Shown here: positions 50,566 through 58,075 of the stretch, in pieces | How the letters are laid out: the number at the start of each line of letters is the position of its first letter | Position numbering within the stretch: the first letter of the stretch is position 1 | NCBI GenBank assembly: GCA_026415615.1 | Contig: JAOAGT010000001.1 | Coordinates: forward strand, 485,455 to 549,454 | Length of the DNA stretch: 64,000 nt | Direction: 5' to 3' | DNA from: Thermoleophilia bacterium | GTDB lineage: Bacteria > Actinomycetota > Thermoleophilia > RBG-16-64-13 | The notes under the pieces: generated by a model | What the model saw: only the letters and a program-made list of their open reading frames with translations | Database searches by the model: none | Told to the model about the DNA's origin: nothing | Translations under genes and position numbers: made by a program

Positions 50566-51861
50566 ATGAAAGAAAGCAAGCGGTTTCTGACATTGGCGGT
50601 GGTGCTGGTGGCGCTTGCTCTTGTCTTGGTGCTTGCCGCATGCGGCGAGAAAGAAGAGTCCACCACTACCACGGCAGCTCCATCGACGACGCAAACCACT
50701 GGGGCACCTAGCAGCGAAACAACGGTTCCTGCTAGCACTGAGACCACGACTGCGGGCCCGGTCGAGACTCTGAAGGTGGGAGCTGTCATGCAGCTCACAG
50801 ACTGGTACTCCGCCGTGGACGCATCAGAAAAGGGCGACACGGAGATTGTCGCTCAGATGATTAACGAGCAGGGTGGGGTGCTCGCTGACGGGAAGAGGTA
50901 CAACGTTCAGGTGGTCATCCAAGACGGCAAGAGCAGCGTGGATGGCAACACTGCGGCTGCAAACAAACTCGCTCTTGACGAAGGGGTCAAGTTTGCTATT
51001 GGACCAAGCGCCTTTTTCAACGCCGCTACCTCGCCCATCTTTGAACAAAACAAGATCTTGCACGTGGCTGGCTATAACACGTTGATGCCAGGTGAGCTGG
51101 ATAGCACAACTCCTTATGGGTTCCTGGGAAGCTGCAATCCGGTTGGTCAGCAGAACATGAACCTTAAAGCTCTCAAACTTTGCTATCCGAATGTAAAGAA
51201 CATCGTTCTTGGACTAACTGAGGAGGCGTCCACTCCCTATCTTTTGCCTCACTTGCAGAAATTGGCCGCCGACATGGGCTTCAACCTACTCGATACCGTT
51301 AAGTGGCCTAACAATCTCGAGGACTACAGTTCCATGTCGGCCAAGTTCAACTCGTACAAGGATGCCGACGCGTACTGGTTTGCCATCGGCCACCAGTTCA
51401 TCTATTCGCCGATCGTGAAGGGGCTGCGGACCCTGGGCAACACTAAGCCAGTGGTCTTTACGGGCTACGCTCCCATGTACGTAGAGTTGATCGGTAAGGA
51501 TGGAGCTACGAATGTGGTGGTTCCGGGTGTTGTTCCCAGCGACCCGCAGGGTACTCCACCGCTCATCCAGGAGGTCTACAAGCGCGGTGATCCCAGCCGG
51601 ATTTGGTATGGGCTCATTCCAAACGCTCTATACATGCTTTGCCAGGTGATCAACAAGGCCGGCACTCTGGATGTGGACAAGGTAAAGGAAACCTGGGAGA
51701 GCATGGAAGTGATTCCGTCGCTTTATGGGGACGCCATTACTTGCGGCACCGAGCTTTATGGCCTACCAAGACATGCGATCGTGTACGAGTTCCCGGTGTA
51801 CTTGATCGAAAATGCACAGTGGTCGTTCAAGGGCAAAGTAATGCCGGATCCAACGCCGTGA
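50566..51861 (+). CDS. ABC transporter substrate-binding lipoprotein (set 3b)
   Basis: A 431-residue lipoprotein, paralogue of the 47193 protein. The lipobox is VLAAC, followed by a Thr/Ser linker and the binding domain from KVGAVMQLTDWYS. Divergence between the paralogues in the pocket-facing half suggests related but different ligands. ATG 50566 has GGGAGGAACG upstream. Confidence 0.92.
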   Translation: MKESKRFLTLAVVLVALALVLVLAACGEKEESTTTTAAPSTTQTTGAPSSETTVPASTETTTAGPVETLKVGAVMQLTDWYSAVDASEKGDTEIVAQMINEQGGVLADGKRYNVQVVIQDGKSSVDGNTAAANKLALDEGVKFAIGPSAFFNAATSPIFEQNKILHVAGYNTLMPGELDSTTPYGFLGSCNPVGQQNMNLKALKLCYPNVKNIVLGLTEEASTPYLLPHLQKLAADMGFNLLDTVKWPNNLEDYSSMSAKFNSYKDADAYWFAIGHQFIYSPIVKGLRTLGNTKPVVFTGYAPMYVELIGKDGATNVVVPGVVPSDPQGTPPLIQEVYKRGDPSRIWYGLIPNALYMLCQVINKAGTLDVDKVKETWESMEVIPSLYGDAITCGTELYGLPRHAIVYEFPVYLIENAQWSFKGKVMPDPTP

Positions 51862-51892
51862 GCCTGGGATTCGAACGTTACGCGCCTAGGGG

Positions 51893-51923
51893 GCGGGGCG
51901 AGAGCCTGCGGCTCTCGCCCCGC
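51893..51923. repeat. Perfect 14-bp hairpin between SBP and permease (set 3b)
   Basis: GCGGGGCGAGAGCC (51893-51906) and GGCTCTCGCCCCGC (51910-51923) flank a TGC loop. There is no T-tract. This is the fourth SBP-permease junction hairpin. Confidence 0.88.
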
Positions 51924-51962
51924 AACAAGGTTACTTAGCGAGACGACTAGTTGGGGCAAAGT

Positions 51963-52002
51963 GCGCTTATGACTCTGGAGTAGACGGCGCTCATGACTCT
52001 GG
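51963..52002 (+). repeat. Duplicated translation start of the fused permease
   Basis: GCGCTTATGACTCTGG (51963-51978) recurs as GCGCTCATGACTCTGG (51987-52002), 15 of 16 identical and 24 bases apart. The second copy carries the real ATG (51993). The first ATG (51969) is in frame but reads MTLE then stop. Confidence 0.8.
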
Positions 52003-53903
52003 CACTTCAAACGATCATCAGCATGGCGATCCTGGCCGCTGTGTACATCCTTATGGGGCTAGGCTTCGCTTTCATTCTGAACCTCCTGGGAATCTTCAAC
52101 CTAGCCCATGGCTCAATTTTCATGCTCGGGGGTTACGTCTGCTACACGCTAATAAAGGGGGCGCATCTTAACAACTGGGTAGCCCTGCCCATCACGATAA
52201 TTGTCTGCGGAGTCTTCGGGATTCTGGTGGAACGCTTCCTTTTTCGACCCTTCAAGGGAGAGTTCAATCGCACCACTATGGTTTGCATAGCTATCTCCAC
52301 CATCCTGGTCACCACTTCCAATCTGCGGGCAGGGACTAAGCAACTGGCGATTCCACCCTTTATCCCCGGGACTACCGGCATCGGGCCTTTGCGTGTGCAG
52401 ATGGACCAGCTCTTTGCCTTTGGCCTGGGGTTGGCGGTTCTGGCTTTGATCATGGTATTTGTCAAACGGTCCAAGTGGGGCGCGCAAATGCAAGCCATTA
52501 CGCAGAACAGAGAAGGCGCCGCCCTGCAAGGAATTAGGTTTGGCCGCATCGCCGCTTCGGCCTGTGGAGTCGGGTTTGCTCTTGCCGGTTTGGCCGGTAT
52601 CTTTATGGGCACTCTTTACTACCTCAGCCCCTTTATGGGGGATGCTGCACTGGTCAAAGTGCTCATGCTTGTCATCCTGGCCGGGCTAGGAAGTTTTGGG
52701 GGTATTTTTGTAGTTGGAGGCATCCTCGGGGCTATGTATGCCGGCCTGCCCGTGGTGCTACCCGGCGCCGTGGTTGACGCTACGGCATCTATCTTGGTGC
52801 TGGCTCTACTGTTGATTAAGCCTCAAGGCTTCTTTGGACATGAACTAACTGCCACCCCCACCTCAACTGGCCAGGAGGAGCTGGAGGGGATCCAAAGAGG
52901 CCAGCAAGCGGTGCTAGGACGCTCGGCGTGGACGAAATATGTCACTTTAGGGATCGTGCTTGTTCTGGTGGCGCTTCTGCCCGCGGTAATCAAGAGTGGA
53001 TACTGGCTTCACATTCTGATTCAGGCATTCCTGTACACGGTTGTTGCCTCCAGCTTTCGGGCGATCTCCATTTCGGGCCAGTTCTCCATCGCTCACGCCG
53101 CATTTTTCGGCATAGGGGCGTTTGGCACTGCTCTACCCTCTCGTTGGCTGGGGTGGTCTCCCTGGGGAACGTTGATAATCGGGGGGATTGCTGCGGCGGT
53201 GCTAGGGGGTCTGCTTGCCTTTCCGTTTGCTCGGCTCCGGACGATCTACTACGCCATGGGCACCCTATTCTTGGGGGTGGTGATCATAAACCTTCTTGGC
53301 GCTGGAGGTAAGTGGACGGGGAGTTTTAGCGGACTTACCGGCCTTAAGCCGCTTTTTGGTTCAAGGCTGACCTACTACTACTTTATTCTGGCCTTCTTGA
53401 TCTTGAGCTTGATAGCTCTTCGCCGTTTTGAATTCAGCCGTATCGGGGTGACATTGAGCGCCGTTGCTCAGTCTCATGAGGTGGCTTCGAGCGTGGGCAT
53501 AAACGAGCGCCGTTATCGCATTTTGGCTGTGGTGTTTGGGTGCTTTTTTGCCGGTCTTGCCGGAGCTCTCTACGCTCACTACAACATGGCGGCTCCCACC
53601 ACAAGCTTTGGTCTGGCAAACACGCTGTGGATCATCATGTATGTGCTTGTGGGGGGTATCAACAACTTCTGGGGTCCCTCGGTGGGGGTGCTAGTGTTGC
53701 TCATCTTGCCTGAATTCTTCCGTGACCTGAAGGGCTACTTGCCCTATGTCTCGGCGGTGATATTGCTGGTCATTGCCTTTACCCTGCCAGAGGGGCTTGC
53801 TTCTTTGCCTGGGCTCATCAAGCAAAAACTAATGGGCAAACCTCCGGCCGCAATGGCAGGCGGCCGATCTGGGCATAAGAGCTTGGCCCGCGAGAGCTTG
53901 TAA
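51993..53903 (+). CDS. Fused LivH-LivM HAAT permease (set 3b)
   Basis: A 636-residue protein that joins both permease subunits. The LivH half (about 1-285) has VYILMGLGFAFILNLLGI, FNLAHGSIFMLGGY and the coupling loop AITQNREGAALQGIRF. A Gln/Glu-rich linker (about 285-310) leads into a LivM half (about 310-620) with ISGQFSIAHAAFFGIGA, FPFARLRTIYYAMG and loop AVAQSHEVASSVGINE. Both halves closely resemble the separate permeases at 48657 and 49504. The fusion keeps an even number of helices so both coupling loops face the cytoplasm. It should pair with the 50566 SBP. Confidence 0.92.
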   Translation: MTLALQTIISMAILAAVYILMGLGFAFILNLLGIFNLAHGSIFMLGGYVCYTLIKGAHLNNWVALPITIIVCGVFGILVERFLFRPFKGEFNRTTMVCIAISTILVTTSNLRAGTKQLAIPPFIPGTTGIGPLRVQMDQLFAFGLGLAVLALIMVFVKRSKWGAQMQAITQNREGAALQGIRFGRIAASACGVGFALAGLAGIFMGTLYYLSPFMGDAALVKVLMLVILAGLGSFGGIFVVGGILGAMYAGLPVVLPGAVVDATASILVLALLLIKPQGFFGHELTATPTSTGQEELEGIQRGQQAVLGRSAWTKYVTLGIVLVLVALLPAVIKSGYWLHILIQAFLYTVVASSFRAISISGQFSIAHAAFFGIGAFGTALPSRWLGWSPWGTLIIGGIAAAVLGGLLAFPFARLRTIYYAMGTLFLGVVIINLLGAGGKWTGSFSGLTGLKPLFGSRLTYYYFILAFLILSLIALRRFEFSRIGVTLSAVAQSHEVASSVGINERRYRILAVVFGCFFAGLAGALYAHYNMAAPTTSFGLANTLWIIMYVLVGGINNFWGPSVGVLVLLILPEFFRDLKGYLPYVSAVILLVIAFTLPEGLASLPGLIKQKLMGKPPAAMAGGRSGHKSLARESL

Positions 53904-53929
53904 ATCGAGTAACTGACAAGAGGCGCGAG

Positions 53930-54859
53930 TTGAACAAAGAGTACCTGCTACGGATAACAGCAGAGTTTTCGGAGACTTCTCCGACTAACTACCTTTCTGC
54001 TCCGGCTACGTCGGAAGAAGAGCAAGAGCGGGTGGCCAGTCGTCTTAACGAGCATAATTTCGCTCGCAACAACTACTACGGCCCCCCGGATGGCGGTGCC
54101 TCACTTGAGGCAGCCAAGACCGCTGAATATGTAGGTCTGCGGTTCTACTTGCCGCCAATTATCTCTGTTGGGCTCGCAAACGATCCTGCCTATCAAATGC
54201 TAAAGCAGCCAGACGTGGTGGGCCCGTATCACATGCTGCCTACAGACTGGCTGGCCACGGCAAAGACAGTGATATGTCTCTTCTTGCCTTTCACTGAGCG
54301 GGTTATAAAGTCCAATACCGTGGACCCCGTGGAGCCCTCCTGGGAGTGGTTGTTTGCGCGGGTGGACGGGCAACAACATTTGTTAGCTACGGCTGCGTTA
54401 GTAAGGGATGCTTTGATTGCAGAGGGCTATCGTGCCGTGGTGCCCCAGATTGATGACCGCTATGTCATGCGGGTTTCACCAGCGGAGGCACATCTTCCTA
54501 TCCCGACGTTTTCCAGCAATTGGTCCGAGAGGCACGTCGCCTTCATTGCTGGCCTTGGTACTTTTGGTCTTTCGACGAACTTCATATCGAAACGAGGAAC
54601 ATGTGGCCGGCTGATAAGTGTGGTTACGGATTGGGAAACAGAGCCCGATCAGAAAGACTACGAGGACATGTACGACTACTGCTCCAAGTGCCGGGCCTGC
54701 TACGACGCTTGTCCTGCATCTGCTTACTGTGAAAGCGGCAAAGATGTGCTTAAGTGCTCAACTTTTCTCCGCGAGAACTGTGCCAAGTACGCGCCGCGTT
54801 ATGGCTGCGGCAAGTGTCAGGCCGGTCTTCCTTGCGAGAGCAGAAGTTTTGGGGGATAA
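53930..54859 (+). CDS. QueG-like 4Fe-4S oxidoreductase
   Basis: A 309-residue protein similar in layout to epoxyqueuosine reductase and related Fe-S (often corrinoid-linked) reductases. The C-terminal CSKCRACYDACP is a cluster motif, followed by further Cys (CSTFLRENC, CGKCQAGLPC). The N-terminal half has GLGTFGLSTNFIS-type strands. It lacks the full second ferredoxin motif of QueG, and its position between permease and ATPase genes argues for a catabolic rather than tRNA role. The start is TTG 53930 after AAGAGGCGCGAG. Confidence 0.75.
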   Translation: MNKEYLLRITAEFSETSPTNYLSAPATSEEEQERVASRLNEHNFARNNYYGPPDGGASLEAAKTAEYVGLRFYLPPIISVGLANDPAYQMLKQPDVVGPYHMLPTDWLATAKTVICLFLPFTERVIKSNTVDPVEPSWEWLFARVDGQQHLLATAALVRDALIAEGYRAVVPQIDDRYVMRVSPAEAHLPIPTFSSNWSERHVAFIAGLGTFGLSTNFISKRGTCGRLISVVTDWETEPDQKDYEDMYDYCSKCRACYDACPASAYCESGKDVLKCSTFLRENCAKYAPRYGCGKCQAGLPCESRSFGG

Positions 54860-54915
54860 GGCGGCAATTGTGCGCAAAGGAGCTGGGGCCCAAGAGACAG
54901 GAGGAGAGGTTGGCG

Positions 54916-55677
54916 ATGCTACTTGAAGTGAGAGGCCTCACGAAAAAGTTTGGCGGTCTAATAGCGGTTAATGACTTTGATATTGATGTGGCAGAGGGCG
55001 AAATAGTGGGCCTGATCGGTCCGAACGGAGCTGGTAAATCCACCGTTTTTAACTTGATTACGGGGGTGCTTAAACCTACTTCCGGAAGGGTGCTGTTCGA
55101 CGGCAAGGACATAACTGGCAAGTCGCCCGACAAAGTAGCCGCGTTGGGAATTGGCAGAACTTTCCAGCTCAATCCTCTCTTTCCCGACTTTACAGTTCTT
55201 GAGAACGTCACCGCCTCGTTCCACCTGCATCCCTACTCCAATCTTTTCCAAGTCTTCTTTAACACCAAGACCTATCGCCGCAATGAAGCCTTCATTCGCG
55301 AAAAGGCTTACGAGATTTTAGAAATTGTCGGACTTTCCGAAGTGGCGCACGAGTTGGCCAAGAATCTGCCCCATGGTCACCAAAAGATGCTCGGGGTAGC
55401 TCGGGCGCTCGCAACTAGGCCTCGCCTGCTTCTGCTGGATGAGCCGCTTGCCGGGATGAACCCTTCTGAGATTGCGCGCAGCCTGGAGACTATACGCGGT
55501 ATGCGGGATAACGGAATAACCGTGCTCATAGTGGAGCACAACATGCAGATTCTCAAGCTGTGCGATCGTGTGGTGGTGATCTCCTTCGGCAAGAAGATTT
55601 GCGAGGGTACTCCTGCCGAGGTCAGGGCCAACCGCGAGGTTATTGCGGCTTATCTGGGCAGTGCAGAGGTGGCTTGA
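54916..55677 (+). CDS. livG: HAAT ATP-binding protein LivG-like (set 3, no LivF partner)
   Basis: A 253-residue ABC ATPase: Walker A GPNGAGKST, signature-region variant LPHGHQKML, Walker B LLLLDEPLAGMN and H-loop IVEHNMQIL. ATG 54916 has AGGAGGAG upstream; the larger ORF from 54754 runs back over the Fe-S protein gene and is not credible. No LivF follows: the next gene is an aldo/keto reductase. Sets 3a and 3b must share this ATPase and borrow a LivF, for example from 23559 or 41273, or use LivG alone. Confidence 0.92.
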   Translation: MLLEVRGLTKKFGGLIAVNDFDIDVAEGEIVGLIGPNGAGKSTVFNLITGVLKPTSGRVLFDGKDITGKSPDKVAALGIGRTFQLNPLFPDFTVLENVTASFHLHPYSNLFQVFFNTKTYRRNEAFIREKAYEILEIVGLSEVAHELAKNLPHGHQKMLGVARALATRPRLLLLDEPLAGMNPSEIARSLETIRGMRDNGITVLIVEHNMQILKLCDRVVVISFGKKICEGTPAEVRANREVIAAYLGSAEVA

Positions 55678-55747
55678 ATTACCGTACCAAGCGGCTTGAA
55701 GAATTGCGACAAGCCGACCCAGTGAGCGGGGCATAGGAGGCTGGGCT

Positions 55748-56749
55748 GTGGAATATAGGCGGCTGGGGAGATCAGGGCTTAACGTGTCGGTGATCTCTCT
55801 GGGCACTCTCTGGTTTGGCTCCAAGGTTGACGAACGCACAGCCAGGGAGATTATCTCAAGGGCGCTTGACGCGGGTGTCAATTGCATAGACACGGCTGAC
55901 ATCTACGGCAAGGACCGTTGGGATACTCCTTGCCGAGGTCCGGCCGAAGAAATAGTCGGCCGAGCTATTCGCGGGCGCCGTGAGAACATTGTGCTTGCGA
56001 CTAAGGTAGCGGCCATAACTGGATCTGGACCCAACGACAAGGGTCTCAGCCGTAAGCACATCATGCAGGGGATCCACGAGAGCCTAAAGCGCCTACAGAC
56101 TGACTACATCGACATCTATTATCTGCACGAGCCCGACTACACCACTCCCCTCGAGGAATCTCTAGAGGCTCTGGACGACTTGGTGCGTCAGGGGAAGGTC
56201 TTGTACGTGGGGCTCTCTAACTACTACGCCTGGCAAGTTTGTAAAGCCCTGTGGTTAGCCGACAAGAAAGGCTTGGCGTCGGTGAGTTGTGTGCAGATTG
56301 TGTACAACTTGCTGGCCCGGGAGGCCGAAATCGAGCTTCTCCGTCTGTGCGAAGAAGAAGGCGTGGGGGTAAATGTCTGGGGCGCGCTGGCAGGCGGCAT
56401 GCTGGCCGGGCGGTATCTTGATTACGAACCAACCAAGCCGCCTCCGCCCGGGGTTAGACCCTATCCGTCCACGTGGACACCCGAGTACTTCGAGGCCACG
56501 AGAAAGCTGAAGGAGATAGCGGGCCCAAGAAGTCTTTCTGAGTTTTCTCTCGCCTGGCTCCTTCGCCAGCCGCAGGTGACCTCCATTGTATGCGGGGTTT
56601 CATCTGTCGAACAACTTGAACAGAATCTCCGCTGCCTTAGTGTGGATATTACCGCCGAAGATCTCGAAGCTTGCGATCGCGTCTGGCGTGAGCTAAGGCC
56701 GCTTCCGGCGATGTTTTATGCCAGGGGTTACGGAATTAGCTTTGACTAA
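55748..56749 (+). CDS. Aldo/keto reductase
   Basis: A 333-residue NADPH-type (beta/alpha)8 reductase. The tetrad is Asp48 and Tyr53 (IDTADIYG), Lys86 (LATKV) and His127 (YYLHEPD). It opens with the EYRRLGRSGLNVSVISLGT strand common to the YajO/potassium-channel-beta-like subfamily. It would reduce a ketone or aldehyde, or oxidise an alcohol, of the pathway. GTG 55748 has AGGAGGCTGGGCT upstream. Confidence 0.92.
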   Translation: MEYRRLGRSGLNVSVISLGTLWFGSKVDERTAREIISRALDAGVNCIDTADIYGKDRWDTPCRGPAEEIVGRAIRGRRENIVLATKVAAITGSGPNDKGLSRKHIMQGIHESLKRLQTDYIDIYYLHEPDYTTPLEESLEALDDLVRQGKVLYVGLSNYYAWQVCKALWLADKKGLASVSCVQIVYNLLAREAEIELLRLCEEEGVGVNVWGALAGGMLAGRYLDYEPTKPPPPGVRPYPSTWTPEYFEATRKLKEIAGPRSLSEFSLAWLLRQPQVTSIVCGVSSVEQLEQNLRCLSVDITAEDLEACDRVWRELRPLPAMFYARGYGISFD

Positions 56750-56781
56750 ACGTGAATCGACTAACAGAACAGGGGTAAGGC

Positions 56782-56874
56782 ATGGGCGAAACTTTCTGTG
56801 CTGTTGTCTCAGGGTCCACGCCTTTGCCACAGAGCTGGGCGTGCTTTAAGGAGGCTGCTCGTGTGGGGAGATAG
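56782..56874 (+). CDS. Possible 30-residue leader ORF overlapping the NuoF-like start
   Basis: ATG 56782 with AGGGG upstream opens 30 codons ending at TAG 56872-56874, which overlaps the preferred NuoF-like GTG start (56861) by 14 bases. The peptide (MGETFCAVVSGST..., two Cys) matches nothing I recognise. It could couple translation to the next gene or be chance. Confidence 0.3.
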   Translation: MGETFCAVVSGSTPLPQSWACFKEAARVGR

Positions 56875-58075
56875 CGCCTCTTTTGCTGACCATCCGGGGC
56901 TAAAGCGGGCTCTTGAGCTCGGTCCCGAAGGGGTGTTGGTTGAGCTTGGCAGACACGCACTACATGACCCTAGTCGCCCTGGGAAGTCCATTGCGGAGTT
57001 GTGGTGGTCGGTTAGAAAACAAGCGGATAAGCCCAAGTATTCCGTGTTGCGGGCGTTTGATGCCGATCCTTGGTCTCGGAGGGCCCAAGTTCTTTGGGAA
57101 AATCACCCCCATTTACTCTTGGAAGGTTTTCTCGTCGCTTCGTACGCTCTGGGGGCAACGCGCGGGTTTGTCTGTGTAGACGACAAAAACGCGCAGCGCG
57201 CAGAGTTTGTTCGCGCAGCTGTCGCGGGTGCCGCCGGTCAAGGTTTCCTGCGGGCCGGCTGGAGCGATGGTGAGGCCTTTGAGGTTGTCGTAAGAGAGGT
57301 GCCCCAGCTTCTTGTGTTGGGCGAGGATACGGCTTTGGCACGAGTTCTGGAGGACAGGCAGGCACTTCCGTACGTCAGAACTGCGGGAGAAATGTGGCTT
57401 GGGCTTCTTGGCGGGGTTGGTGTGATCGTTGAGGCCGAAACGGCAGTCTGTGTCGCGCGGGTGTTAAGACAGGAGGCCAGTGCCGCACAGACTGCGATCT
57501 GCACGGTATGGGACGAAGACAAGCTTATGGGCACCCTTGAGGTTTCTGGCGGCGTCTCTGTCGCCGAAGTCGCAGAGCAGGCTGGCCAGTTTGCTTGCGC
57601 GGGAGACTCCGACGCGGACTGGAGGGCTGGGATTCAAGCTGTCCAGATTGGCGGTTCCACTGGTCCTCTGTTGTCGCCAGGGGAGCTTGCTCTTTCGGTC
57701 GACGCTGCGCTGGCGAAACAAGAGCGCCTCGGCGGCTCATGCACCTTACGGATTTTCCGTTCGGGCTGCCCAGTCAAACGAGCGTTAAAGCTGATGTCTT
57801 ACCTTCAATCCCAGTCTTGCGGCCAATGTGTCTTTTGCCGCGAGGGACTGTTTCAGATTGTTCGGATACTTAAGGCGCTTGTCGAGGGAAGCGCGCAGGG
57901 CAAAGACTTGGAATTGCTCCAGACCCTGGGCGAGAGCATGATTGGGAGCAACATTTGTAGAGTGGGTGACCAAGCTCCCGCGCCCTTACTCTCAAGCCTG
58001 CAACTTTTCTTTGCTGATTTTGAAGCGCATGCCGAAGGCAAAACTTGTCCCTACGTGAGCGCAGAACTCAGGTAA
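56861..58075 (+). CDS. NuoF-like subunit with a degenerate NADH/FMN site
   Basis: About 404 residues. The C-terminus is a standard NuoF Fe-S domain: SCGQCVFCREG plus the later Cys in NICRVGDQAPAPL (N3-type cluster). The middle has a SLBB-like region. The N-terminal flavin domain aligns only loosely. The GRGGAGFPTG flavin loop is replaced by GKSIAELWW and the NADEGEPG loop by RAFDADPWS, so FMN/NADH binding is doubtful. The partner at 58076 has its own FAD/NADPH domain. GTG 56861 has AAGGAGG six bases upstream; GTG 56798 is the longer alternative. Likely an electron-transfer subunit of a soluble complex. Confidence 0.8.
   Translation: MWGDSASFADHPGLKRALELGPEGVLVELGRHALHDPSRPGKSIAELWWSVRKQADKPKYSVLRAFDADPWSRRAQVLWENHPHLLLEGFLVASYALGATRGFVCVDDKNAQRAEFVRAAVAGAAGQGFLRAGWSDGEAFEVVVREVPQLLVLGEDTALARVLEDRQALPYVRTAGEMWLGLLGGVGVIVEAETAVCVARVLRQEASAAQTAICTVWDEDKLMGTLEVSGGVSVAEVAEQAGQFACAGDSDADWRAGIQAVQIGGSTGPLLSPGELALSVDAALAKQERLGGSCTLRIFRSGCPVKRALKLMSYLQSQSCGQCVFCREGLFQIVRILKALVEGSAQGKDLELLQTLGESMIGSNICRVGDQAPAPLLSSLQLFFADFEAHAEGKTCPYVSAELR

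Noticed and set aside
51861-51900. GGGATTCGAACG resembles a minus-strand tRNA T-loop
   Set aside because: The bases flanking TTCGAAT do not pair as a T-stem and no anticodon or acceptor stem is present; the region forms the SBP junction hairpin instead.
54754-54915. N-terminal extension of LivG
   Set aside because: The extension overlaps the QueG-like gene and has no ribosome site, while ATG 54916 has a strong one and starts at the family N-terminus.
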